Shown here: positions 10,791 through 53,465 of the stretch, in pieces | How the letters are laid out: each line of letters opens with the position of its first letter | How positions within the stretch are numbered: the first letter of the stretch is position 1 | Notes under the pieces: model-generated | What the model saw: only the letters and a program-made list of their open reading frames with translations | Told to the model about the DNA's origin: nothing | The model's database searches: none | From: Cladocopium goreaui | Lineage: Eukaryota; Sar; Dinophyceae; Suessiales; Symbiodiniaceae | Length of the DNA stretch: 64,000 nt | NCBI GenBank assembly: GCA_947184155.2 | Contig: CAMXCT020000262.1 | Coordinates: 33,501 to 97,500, forward strand | Direction: 5' to 3' | Program-made: the position numbers and the translations under genes

Positions 10791-11397
10791 ATCGATGTAG
10801 CATATTTTGGTTAGGTTGGTTGATGGATGTCGGGAGATATGAGGGAGTTGCGCCATCTATGTGACATTCCCAGCCTGATTTTGGCGAATGAGTGGGAGTT
10901 GCGTCATCTATGTCCCTGAAAATGACCTATTTTTGGCAATCTTCTACGCTCTGGCAATTTGCCACTTTGCTTGGCCCTGGAAAACGGGCCCCACCAAGTC
11001 CCCCGAAAAGTGGCTTTTTCCTGAGTTTGCCAAAGGAAACTTGACACTTGGTGGGGTCCGTTTTCCGGGGCGAACCCAAGTGGAAAATTGGCACTGCGCT
11101 GGTTTCCCCCCATTTTTTTTCTCAACATCAAGCTGCCTTTTTGGGCATAGATGGCGCAACTCCCACTCATTCGCCAAAATCAGGCTGGGAATGCCCACAT
11201 AGATGGCGCAACTCCCTCATATCTCCCGACATCCATCAACCAACCTAACCAAAATATGCCACATCGATCAGAGTTATCCCCAGGCAGAAGGCAAAACCAC
11301 CAGGAAAGACATCAGAGTTGTCCCCAAGACAGGAGGCAAAACCACCAGGAAAGACATCAGAGTTGTCCCTTTTTGGGACATAGATGGCGCAACTTCC

Positions 11398-11540
11398 GTC
11401 ATTTTGCCAGCAAAGGTCGAGACGCTTTAAAACCAAATTTTAACAAGTGACCTGAGGAACCGTTTCTTGACGGCAAAAACGGTTCCTCAGGTCACTTGTT
11501 AAAGTTGGGTTTTAAAGCGTCTCGGCCTTTGCTGGCTCAA
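11398..11540. repeat. Long near-perfect hairpin nested in the foldback element
   Basis: The arms CCAGCAAAGG-CGAGACGCTTTAAAACC-AACAAGTGACCTGAGGAACCGTTT (about 11406-11466) and their reverse complement (about 11478-11536) flank a loop of about ten bases. Arm identity is very high compared with the surrounding repeats, so it is probably a younger, separate MITE-like insertion or a recent inverted duplication. Confidence 0.8.
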
Positions 11541-11812
11541 AACAACTTCCGTCATTTCGCCAAAATCAGGCTGGGAATGCCCACATAGATGGCGCAACCC
11601 CGGGAGTTGCGCCATCTATGTCCCAAAAAAGCAGCTTGATGTTGAGAAAAAAAAATGGGGAGAAACCAGCGCAGAAGATTGCAAAAAATATGTCATTTTT
11701 AGGGACATAGATGGCTCAACTGCCCTGTTTTAAAGGGAGTTGAGCCATCTATCCCCCTTTTTTTTTGACATAGATGGCGCAACTCAAGATTCTGAGCCAT
11801 CTACTTTTACCC

Positions 11813-13543
11813 TAGAGTAACAGGATTTACTGTAACTACCGTTCTTTTTTTTTGGTGAGGGGTTACTCTGAGATTTGCTGGCCAAGGTGCAAACGGATGA
11901 TTGACCTTGCGAGTATTTGCGATGTCATGTATTTGGGGTTGAAAAAACAAGCATATACTTTCACAGACGTAGATAATATATATATATATATACACATTCA
12001 TATATGATATTATGTATTATACTATATACAATATGTTATAATATATATACATTATATATATATAAGTTATCATATAAATATCAATTAATACGACTATGTT
12101 TCTTTGGGACATGCCCTCGGACCAGGCGCTGGCAAAGTTCCAGTGGGTATAACCAGAAAGCGCTGCCCCGTTACCAAAAGTTCTGTGCGCGCCCTGAATT
12201 TCACAGGATCGGTCAGACATGGGTTGGTAATGGCACAAGGCATGAGTTGATCCTTGCAATCCACGGTGAGGATTCCATCAACAAGGGATTTGATAGTGGC
12301 ACACACACACATCACCACCCAGTAGAATTGCATTTGTTTTTTGGTTCGTTTTCAGTAACTGGGGGTAGTTACACCTCACCTGTAACCAGCAATTTTCATC
12401 AATTATCTGAAGCAGACCATTTTTGTATATATTACAGTAAAACCCTTTGTTTTTGGGGATCCCCCATTTTTTAAAGAACCCTTCATATATGATGATATGA
12501 TGAGATGTAGTGGAACATGATGGAACATTGGATATAAGACTACAACCTGTATGGACATTTATTTCATCGTGTTTCTGTATACATTTGTGATCATCTGCTT
12601 GTGTGAAAGCAAGCATGTGACTACTAGGCGTCAATGCCTACTTTGACACTTTTTGTGCCTGGGTTAGAATGCCTGACGCGTTCTTCACAAAAGTGTGATT
12701 GCAATAGTGGATAGCAGCTACATTCCAGCCAGCCCTGTGATCCCTATGGCTGAAAAGCTCAAAAAATATATCAATACCCATGCAGCAGAGATACTCCCAA
12801 TATCCGCAGTACACTTAAGATGGTTTTGAAGACAAACAATTGATGCCAGTGACCGGTTCCTAAAGCAGAGACTTACGGTAGCTCCTGAAGGCAATTCACT
12901 CAATAGCTAGATATTTTTTAGCAAACAAACAAAATCATTTGTCCAGTGCTGTCGCGGAGTTTTCCGACTTGAACGGCCATCTATGCTATGCTGTATGCTG
13001 CTGGACTTACAACAAATTGCAGATGACGCATCTCGTTAGCTGTTTGAAAGCCATCAGAAAGACACAGCGCAGAAACTTCCCAGCGATGTGCATGGCAGTT
13101 GCTTCTTTGGCCAGCTGATTGGGAGGTGTGGATGGAGACTTGTGGAGATGGAGCTATTCACCAGCAGAGTTCTTTAATGTGCTCCTGAGGACGGCGTTAA
13201 CTTAGCTGTAGTATGCAAGTGTTTGTCCAATTTGTCAAGATTAGATGACTGTTGGTGTGCAAAGGTTTGGTGATGTTCGTCCATGGTGAGATCGATTTTG
13301 ATCACAACGGTTCAGCTGGGCGACACGCAGCATTTTGTAATGACCGCAGCTATTTTCGTTCAAGTCATTTCCAGGGTGCAAGATTTCGGGAGCTGCCTTC
13401 GACCACCTTCTGATGGCTACGGAGGTCAGGGGATGAAGGGAAGTGTCGCAAGGGCCGATTGAGTTGCACAAGGGCCACTCTACCTAGTCCTAATCAGGCA
13501 AACTTCCCATGAAGCTTTGTGCATAGAAGGTACTTGAATGCAG
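11813..13543. other. Intergenic stretch with AT microsatellites and an antisense ORF remnant
   Basis: AT-rich microsatellites occupy 11976-12065. On the minus strand, 12333-12094 reads VDGILTVDCKDQLMPCAI then FRARTELLVTGQRFLVIPTG, is GC-richer than its flanks and looks like degraded coding sequence; I do not recognise its family. Short plus-strand exon-like pieces are possible between 13020 and 13430, but none has phase support. Otherwise I see nothing definite. Confidence 0.35.
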
Positions 13544-13814
13544 GAGCCTGTTCGCGAATTGGTGACAGATGTGAATGCCAATAGAGTAGTCCACAGGAAA
13601 GAGTATGAGATACTGGGGTCGAAAGAACCACCCAAAGCTCAAACTGGATTGTTTCCTAAGTATTCAAAAACAATCAACAAATATTGTCGCGGAAATCTAT
13701 TGCACTTCGGGTTTCCAAGCGAATCGACTGTTGATGAACTGGAGGATGTCAAGCACATCGAGACGTGGAAAGAGTTTATCAGCAAGCAGGACGGCAGCAG
13801 AGAACAGACCTGTG
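13544..13814 (+). CDS. Exon of about 90 codons, probably 5-prime part of the U-box gene or a neighbour
   Basis: The exon begins after TGCAG with G and ends at TGTG before the strong donor GTGAGG. It is open for 90 codons plus one base (EPVRELVTDVNANRV through KEFISKQDGSREQTC), hydrophilic and without a recognised domain. Its phase-1 end does not fit the phase-0 start at 14469, so at least one exon between them is missing or this is a separate gene. An introner-like element starts 52 bases downstream, in the presumed intron. Confidence 0.5.
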
Positions 13815-13861
13815 GTGAGGGTGGCACCCCCCTGAAATCAGAATTCCACAGGAAATCAATG

Positions 13862-13969
13862 ATAACTGGTTGGTGGTTTCAAACATGTTTTATTTGCCAT
13901 CATATATGGGATAATCCTTTCCATTGACTAATATTTTTCAGAGGGGTAGGTATACCACCAACCAGATAA
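13862..13969. mobile_element. Introner-like MITE, CTGGTTGGTGGT family, with 4-bp target duplication
   Basis: CTGGTTGGTGGT (13866-13877) is perfectly inverted as ACCACCAACCAG (13954-13965). The element is 100 bases and is flanked on both sides by ATAA (13862-13865 and 13966-13969), a plausible target-site duplication. Related copies are at 16611-16730 and 49807-49910, and an exportin intron (61694-61784) has the same kind of ends. Confidence 0.8.
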
Positions 13970-14468
13970 TCAATCTTTCACTTTTGTTGGGTTCTGCAGC
14001 CCAAGATACATCAAGATCAGATAGGGTTGCTATGCCATGCTATACCATGCTGAGGATCAACGAATCAAGTGGAAGCCAGCGTGTGGGAGAAACCAGAGAA
14101 AGGTTTTCCGAAAGTGTTGGTACAAGCCCACACCTGAGCCTAAACCACGCACGAAATTGAAAATAGTTGTTGTCGCAACTTGATATCAGCATACATTAGA
14201 CATCATTAGACAATGTGCAGCAAATTTGTGTAAACAATATTTGCTTTGATTAGCATCCTTTCACTTAGAAACATGTATTTATACATGTATGATCATGTAT
14301 GTAAGTGAATGGGGGATCCCCAAAAATGGTTGGCTTGTAATGGAAACTCCTTTTAAAATGGATGATTTAGGGATACCCCCATTTCAGGAAACCTCCAAAT
14401 ATTTATACAATTTAGTCCGTGCGTGGTTGTGCGCGACCTAGACCTTTGGATGACATCACGAGAGCCAG
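13970..14468. other. Intronic stretch with a dispersed-repeat copy
   Basis: At 14330-14395 lies the repeat whose core is AAAATGGATGATTTAGGGATACCCCC; a diverged copy sits inside mobile-element ORF0 (2030-2090). Nothing else is recognisable. Confidence 0.5.
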
Positions 14469-17400
14469 GAAGAAAAGGTCGAGGGAATCAATCAAGATGC
14501 AGATGAGCTCATCTGGCGCATGAGCGTCCTGGCTCTGAATGGTGCAGAAAGATCTATCTCACTGTGACGAAAAACTGGAGTGATGGTTAGGATTGGGGTA
14601 AGTCTCCCAAAATGACCTTATTTCAGGTTAGTGAATTATTATAAGTCATCCAGATTTATGATGATTTATGATGGTTTATGAATTTATGGACTGTGGAAAG
14701 TGGCATATCTTAATTCAAATTTGTGATACCCTCAGACGAAGTGTAGAGACTGCAGGTTTAGACGAATGTAACAACGACGGAAGACAGGGAAGCCACGGTT
14801 ATCTTTGGTATTTGTTGGATGTCTTTCGACATGATTATAGATTTAGTTATATCATGTTATATCACCCGTTCTTCCGGTACCTAATTTTGAGCCACAGATG
14901 TGGGTTTATCCAAAGATAGGGTAGTCCCAAAATTGATGATGACTGATGATGGTTCAACCTCATATTCCCCTAAAAGTTGCGATAAAATGGGGGTGCATAT
15001 CCACTATTTTCAGACACGCCCATATACTGTTGATTCTGTGCACCAGGATGATGCTAGGCAATACCCTTCTAAGCGCCAACGCCCAGGCCGGGAGGGCCTG
15101 TCAGTAGCGCAGATCTCAAAAGTCCTTGGATGCGAAGAAGCTGCCGTGGTGCGGTCGCTGGCTCGCATGGGCTTGGTGACGGTGAGGACCGCGGAATGTT
15201 CCCAGCGGGATTCAGTTGCGGCAGTTGCGATGCGGTCGCAAATGGTGGCAGGGATCGGATGGATCTAAACAATTCTAAAATTCTAAACCAATTGGTCGTG
15301 TCCCATGAATGGTAACCATACCACCTATATATTTATGGTGATGACTGGGGGATGGTAAACATGGCATTCTCCCATCAAAAATTCCCTATAAAATCCCATT
15401 GAGACCATTCGAAACAGCCTGGTGACCTGGCGACCGAAGCCTGGTTTATCATGGTTTATTATGGGGAGATCATCCCCAAATGGCCTTAATTTAGGTTAGT
15501 GAAATATTCTATTTTACCCAGATAATCCCAGATATATGATTTATATATGATTAATTATTCATCCTGAAGTAGATAGAATATGGAATGTTCAATAAAAACA
15601 GTAGATAATTATGATATAACTCTGTTTTCGCAGACACTAGCGGGTTTTGTTGCCCAACTCTTGCCCTCCACATGGGATTTCTCAACACTTCCAGGATGTC
15701 AACCAACCAATCACCACCAAAGTCCTATCCCCCGAACCACCAACTCAGGGTTTCCTAATATAAAATGACCCCGTAACCATGGGTATCAATACTAACATGG
15801 TCCAATGACTTGGATGATTGGGAGTACACCTGTTTTAGGAACCCACCACATCATAGTAATTATAATTAATTATAGTCATCTTGAAGTATCATCACTTTGA
15901 ACCAGTTTGAATCAAAAAGATAAGGGTGAGAAAGTGACCCACCCAACCATCAATGATCCTTCGCTCGGTGAAGTCAGGGGGCTGCCGATAGTGGACCCAT
16001 GACTGGCATTTTTGTTAAAAAGATCTTAGGTTATCCACCTGTCAATTGTTCGGGTGTAGCTAGCCATACCTTCTAGCACATGGTTCACGCATTATGCTAA
16101 ACCAGCCATAACATTGATAGGAGATGATAGCAGGAATAATCAGTAGCGGTCTGGCTAACCTCATCTATTGAAATACCAGCAATTCGCGCGGTACAACTTC
16201 TAGTTTGTGTTTCAAAACTCCAGTCGGACCAACTGTGTATCGCAATTCCTTCTTGGAAGGATTGAAACGGCCCATCAATTCATCAAACTAATGTCCACTG
16301 GCGCTGCAGTGGGCACAGGAGATGCAGGATAGCCACAGCTTGAGAAAGGCGGACAATGAGCAAAGATTCATCTCAGAGGCCCCGGCTGTTGGCATGGCTT
16401 GAAGTGTGTCAAGTGTATCCCAAAGATGAGCTATAGCAACACCCGAAAAGGTAGAAAAAGTGAAAGAAGCCTAAAATAGTTGACTTTTCATGACTTTTCA
16501 TGACTTTTTGCAGGGTCACTGGTCAGCTCCAATTTGCAGGTCATTGATGGGATGATCCCAAGAACTGAACATTGCAGAGCTTGTCTTTTCAATTCATCGG
16601 GAAAAACGTACTGGTTGGTGGTTTCAAACATGAATGGATTTTATGTTCCATTTCATTAATATGGGATGTCATCCCAACCCCATTGACGAACTCATATTTT
16701 TCAAGATGGGCACATTGCACCAGCAACCAGAGTAGTCCAACACTCAGATCAATACAATCAAAATCACAGCAATTTGAGCAATTTCCACATCAAATCCCTG
16801 CCGTTGGCTATCGGACAACAGAATGACTGACAATCAGCACATTGATCATATAGAGAAAATTGCCATGTTTCTAAAGATCCCATTTTTGAATATGTTTGAT
16901 GGGACAAATCAAGTAATTTCCCTATCTATTTATATATATATATATATCAGATATCCTATAATATATATATATGTATCCATATATTTGATTCATTTTGACC
17001 GCTTTTTTGGTGCAGGACTTGCTGAAGGATCGCAGAGAGTTGCTTTGTCCTTGCTCTCCTTAGAGTTGATGGAGGATCCGGTCATTGCTGATGGCTACAC
17101 CTATGAGAGGTGGATCTTGTGAAATTGGATGGTTTGATATGGTTTAATCATGTGTAGTCCAACATTGGATGCTGTTATGAATCGTAGAATTTCTACCAAA
17201 TTGGATGGGTTTCAGTCTTATCAAGCCAAATCTGGATGGCTTTCAGTCGTATCCACCCAAATCTGAAAGCTACCCCAATCGCTTCTGGGTCGAGACGATC
17301 TGCAGGTCCTTTATCGAGCGCAGTTTGGATTTAAAGAAGGAGAGTCCAATGACCAAGGAGCAAATCCAAAGTTTGGCACCATGGATGGCAGAAGGCTTTT

Positions 17401-19375
17401 TACTCTTTATTTGGCTATTTAGCAAGGGGAATATGTAAGCCCCAAATCATCACCTTGAGCATTTCAGGTGAATTATCATAAGTCAACCTCATCAACTTGG
17501 GTTTCCTTGGGGTTCCTACAAAATATGACGTTGGATTGCTTGGTGTTGGATCCCTGCTTTCGTTTTTGTAGAAGAGGTTGATGTTCGTTGGAAGCGGTAT
17601 GGTGTGTCAGAAGAGCATTTTTCCGTCATATGACTATCAATTGTATCATTTTGAGAGCACTGTGAACGGAAATGAAAAAGAACTCCTGAAAGTCTTTAGT
17701 CACTAGTCTGGAAAGCTCGAACCTTGAGGTATTGTTTCCCAACCGGGATAAGAAGTCCGCCATCGTGCAATACAAGGAGTCAGTGGTTCAGGGAGTCTTC
17801 TCTCTCAAGGAGCAACTGCTCAGCAGCGACAGGATTGACCAAGCTCTGAAACTGGAACTGTTGGAAAAAGCAGAGCTATTTGTGCGCCCCCTTCTACCAG
17901 ATACCTCAGCTCGAAAACAGCTGGCAGCGCTGCTGCTGATTCGCGTGAAATTGCTTAGTTCGAACAGGGACTCGGTCATTTTGGAAATTTGTGTTTTGCT
18001 CCTGGATTTCGGGGATGAGAAGCTAACTCTAGAATTCCTGAGCGGCATTTCCGCACAAGAAGTTGCACGCGTGATTGAAGAACTTGAAGATGAGATGTTC
18101 AGCCGATTGCGAGAGACGCAGGTTTTTCACCTTTCCCCAGTGCATCCGCACAGAGATGCTTTTGATCTGGAGTGTGCCCGTAGGCTTGCGAGACGTGCAG
18201 GGGATGATGTAGAGCTAAAAGAACTTTGGAATTTGTTACTGCTACATGACCCCCAGGACTCCTGGCTAAATGCTGCAGCCGTGGTTCTGGCATCTTTTAT
18301 TGATAAGCTGGATGTGGACCTCCCAACGCTTGGAGATCAGTTGCTTCATCAGGCTTACAGATGCCTGCATAACAAAGATGTTGCAATGTCCATGGCCACT
18401 GAGTTTTTCAAGTATGATCTGGGCATTTCAGCAAACCTAGCTTGGCCGCCCAAAGGGTGCGCCTGTATTCTGATGGAGGTAGCTATTCGCACGGAAGATG
18501 ATCAGCGAAAGATCCGCTTGCTGGCACAAGCATACAACATGGACCCTGGGAACCAATCGCTCCGCTCAACAAACTTGAAGCATCTTCATCAGTATCTTCT
18601 TTCAGATCACGAGGGTGCCAGCACAGACATGGCCGAGCGATTGTTCCTGAAACTCAGTGTGGAGAAGGAGGAAATCCCGGAAGACCTGATTCTCAGGTTG
18701 ACCTTGGGAGACAGCCAATTGGACGATGTCTCTGCTGACCAACTTCTCGTTTTGGCCCGGCAGATAGGCCCAAAGTTGCAAATGGATGGAGCCCGACTTG
18801 CTGCCAAAGCAGGCAGGTTGTTAAGGTCCAGAGACTTGGCAGAGGCACAAGACGCGTTTCTGCTGGCATTTTCTTTGGATTGCAAGAATGATGGTGTTGT
18901 AGATGGCTTGATCCAAAGCGCGAGGGACTTCAAGAAAAAGTGCCAGTCCCTGGAAGAAGAGTGCCAACGCCTTGAGAAAAGTTGTCAGGATCGTTCCGTG
19001 ATCTCGTTCGTATGGGACTTGTCTGGCCACGATTTCAGGGGCTTTCGAAAGGGCGAGCGGCAGACAAGTGAGAAGCTGCCACTGTCCTGGGGCATCAATG
19101 CGTGGATCTCACTGTTCCCAAAGGGAGAGGAAGGATCGCTTTATGGTAAGGCATCTTTGCACCTAGATTTCGAAAACGTTGCCTGTGTGAGAGGAAAAGT
19201 GAGAGGTGGAAACCAGGCTGATGTAGACTTTGCGCTGGACAGACCAGGTACATGGCTACGGCGGAATTTCATGGACACGTCTGAGATCTTGGATGAGAAG
19301 GGTGCCCATATAACTCTTCAGATCTATTGTTTGTCCAACTTCCAACCTGGTGGTGATGGCGTGCCCAAAGGGTAG
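14469..19375 (+). CDS. U-box / helical-repeat / MATH-like protein (probable E3 ubiquitin ligase), multi-exon
   Basis: Probable exons are 14469-14541, 15087-15181, 16328-16378, 17016-17109, 17306-about 17370 and about 17690-19375 (stop 19373-19375). The first four join in phase and give a helix-turn-helix-like stretch (SVAQISKVLGCEEAAVVRSL) before the U-box. The U-box spans exons 4-6: ELLCP, LSLELMEDPVIADGYTYER, then SFIERSLDLKKESPMTKEQ and VLFPNRDKKSAIVQY. The last exon of about 550 codons encodes a helical solenoid, a short coiled coil (KKKCQSLEEECQRLEKSCQ) and a MATH-like C-terminus (FVWDLSGHDFRGF, then WGINAWISLFPKG). U-box proteins recruit E2 enzymes; MATH domains bind substrates. Two problems: two extra bases (TG, 17052-17053) break the U-box frame, and the junction near 17370/17715 is not resolved. 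The upstream exons are assigned by phase, not by homology. Confidence 0.75.
16611..16730. mobile_element. Introner-like MITE copy, CTGGTTGGTGG family
   Basis: The left end CTGGTTGGTGGTTTCAAACATG shares 22 bases with the copy at 13866. The right end CACCAGCAACCAG is the matching inverted end with one change. Flanking GTA and AGTA are a possible degenerate target duplication. It lies in the intron before the U-box exon 17016-17109. Confidence 0.7.
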
Positions 19376-20986
19376 CCGTTTCGGGAAGACTGAGATGAAG
19401 TGCGGGGAACAAAGCGATGGATGTGTCTGAGCATTGGGCCAATACCCTCCAAAGGGCAATCTTCATGGAAAAAGTGCATGTGATGACTAACAAATTGTTG
19501 TAACCATTGAACTTAGGTTGTTTCTTTACGCACACCACTTTTGGCAGGGTACAACAGTTGGGTGAAGCCCTTGCAAAACATAGCAAGAAGTTCCAAGAAC
19601 AACGATTTGTGCGGATGTGTTGTGCGGTCTTTTTACTTGTAGAAAGTAGGTGTCCGAAGGAACTTGTCCTCTGAAAATGCGAACGCTTTTCTACCATCAA
19701 ACGTCCCTGCATTCCTTGATGCCAGGCTCATGTTTACAGTCCTCTCCGAGAACATGAGATGTAGTGGCTCCCTTGCGCAGATTTTAAGCACCTGACTTTT
19801 ATGACTTTTGGATACACTGAACAAAATTGGTATCGAGGCATCTCTGAGACTGTGCCAGGTAGAGTCAGCTTGAAAATACTGACCCCCCCATTTTGGGTTG
19901 GTTGAATACTATATGAAAACCGTCAAACTATGCCGGATTATCTGGGTCGATTAGCACCGTTTTTTAAACCATATATAAATATTATATACACGAGTGTTGT
20001 GTAAAAAAAAAACTACGTGTAGCACGGTCTATGCTTAAAAGTGGCATGTTAAAATGAAATCGCAACAAAAGTGCCCCAACAAAAAAATGATGATCCACAA
20101 TATAAAATAATATGAACTTCAGACCACTGTTGACATTTTCCAAGGAAATGTCCGAATACTTCCGGAAGCTCATCAAGTCCCTCGGGCGCGACTGATATGC
20201 TGGAGGTGGACACAATAGGCATTAACAATGGATTACATAGGGATTAATAGGATCTTACAAATAAAATCAAATTTTAGGATAGATTCTATATTCATTGTAA
20301 TCCAAATATACTTTTTTTTTTGGATTACAACGGATAAAAAATAGGGGATCTTTTGGGATTATGAGGATTGACCTGGCAAAACATTGGATTTGTCACAAGA
20401 AACGTGGGGATGTAGTGGGAACTGACAGGTTATTCCCCTCACAAAAATGAAACGTTAAGGTGATAAGTGATTTTTGCTTTTCATACCCGAAATTGGAATT
20501 TAAACCCCGTGCAAATAGGATTTGCCTACGAAGCACGGGGCTATATACATTATAGATCCTCTGCTATTCAAAGCTGGCTACCTGGATATTGTACTGGGTG
20601 GTGTATCGTATTCGACGTTGGATTCCCAGAAAATAACAAAAATGTCGATTTAAATACCCCAGTGATGCATGTTGAGCCCACTGGTTTTGACCAAGTGAGG
20701 CGATTCCGGGTTAGGACTCCACATTTTACATCGGAATACATCGGGTATGAACATTGGGTACCCTCTAATCCACTGGTTAATGATCACTTTGGCAACAAAC
20801 ACGTTGTTTTTGTTTGATATTTTTTGGGTATCCCCCAATTTTTCAGACACACGCAAACCATCCGAAAACAGATCCCAAATATTTTTTTCCAACCATATCC
20901 CAGATGAATTGTCATAACTTTGGGCCCAGTTGGTCGAAGCCTCAAGGCGCAACGCTTCCCCAAGGCGGGACCCGCCACCAGCAGCG
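19376..20986. other. Spacer between the U-box gene and the TTLL9-like gene
   Basis: This should contain the 3-prime untranslated region of the U-box gene and the 5-prime part of the TTLL9-like gene. AT-rich tracts lie at 19960-20000 and 20260-20340. A plus ORF at 20467-20817 is open for 116 codons, but I could not place it in a family or find matching splice sites. At 20820-20860 there is a copy of the short repeat ending in TTTTTCAGACACACGC. Confidence 0.4.
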
Positions 20987-52549
<31,563 letters not shown>

Positions 52550-53465
52550 GCCTGGGAACTGAGGCAGAGCCAGGGAGCTGGGCAGGGTGGTGCACCATGG
52601 TGCATGGGACTCCCATGGCAGGGAATATCATGGAAATACATGGGGAAATATGTGGCAATATATGGACATTTGCCATTTATCCATATATTATCCAATGTAA
52701 TTGTGTTGAGCATAGACCATATTTTTAATGGTGAAATCCATCTCATGATTCTCGATCTAATGGTGCAATCCAATTCAGCTTTCGCTGACTTTGAGTGGAT
52801 GAAGCCGAATACAAAAGGAAGATCCAAAGATTTTGGTCCAGACGTTTTCACAGGGAGGGTCAAATGCAAATCCGAATCAGCACCAAGTCTAGAATGTAAT
52901 TACAATGGATTGAATATGATCGTGTTAACCCCCAGATAGACATGCAACTTTTACCACTTTAGGATTTGACTTTGCCATTTTTGGGGTTGGATTTCCGCCA
53001 GGAACACGAGCAAATCGACCGGTTCGGACCTCAGATCATCATTTCATATCGTTTCCCTGATATTTTCCTGGGATTGATATGGGTCCAGTCGGAAACACGG
53101 ATGACACCCAGTCGCGGATAGCGACTGGGCGTTCACAGCAAGGTGGCTTTTTCGGCGAGGCGGGCAGCTGCTACATGGAATCCATCCATTCTGATTTGGT
53201 TACCATCCTTTTTTGAGCTATTGAACCATGGACCATTGAAACCCATTTAATAACATTGTTTTTTAACTGATGGTTTTTATTACCAGTAGTACCGCACAAG
53301 GCGGTGGCGGAAGTTTCAAAAATAGGAAACCTATAGGAGAGATTGGTTGTTGTGAATCAGGGATCGCAGAGCGAAGCCACTGATGGACCGAAAGGTGCTT
53401 GAGGTCTCCTGACTTTCTCTCTCTTTCTGTCTCTTTCTCTGACTATCTACCCTGTCTATCTGTGG
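52550..53465. other. 3-prime region of the TTLL9-like gene
   Basis: The stretch holds the candidate terminal exon 53002-53121: acceptor CGCCAG then GAACACGAG, 39 codons, TAG. Its residues have no counterpart that I recognise. A short CT-rich tract at 53412-53450 precedes the GTGTA satellite. Confidence 0.4.

Larger units (their letters stand above)
8736..11812. mobile_element. Foldback-type element with 20-bp terminal inverted repeats
   Basis: The sequence GGGTAAAAGTAGATGGCTCA at 8736-8755 is perfectly inverted at 11793-11812. Between them, the core GAGTTGCGCCATCTATG occurs roughly two dozen times in both orientations. In 9003-9650 it appears as spaced direct copies followed by TCCCTTAAATC; in 9780-11650 it forms nested inverted repeats. 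A 500-base unit (10122-10640) recurs at about 10798-11290. No intact transposase ORF is present, so this would be a non-autonomous foldback element. I found no convincing target-site duplication at the ends, which leaves the exact boundaries open. The short ORFs in it (for example MAQLPLIRQNQAG) are translations of the repeat. Confidence 0.75.

Noticed and set aside
9003-11650. Short MAQLPLIRQNQAG-type ORFs in the foldback element
   Set aside because: They follow the repeat in both orientations and are not conserved as proteins.
20467-20817. Plus ORF of 116 codons upstream of the TTLL9-like gene
   Set aside because: No TTL similarity, no matching splice sites and AT-rich surroundings; kept only as a note.
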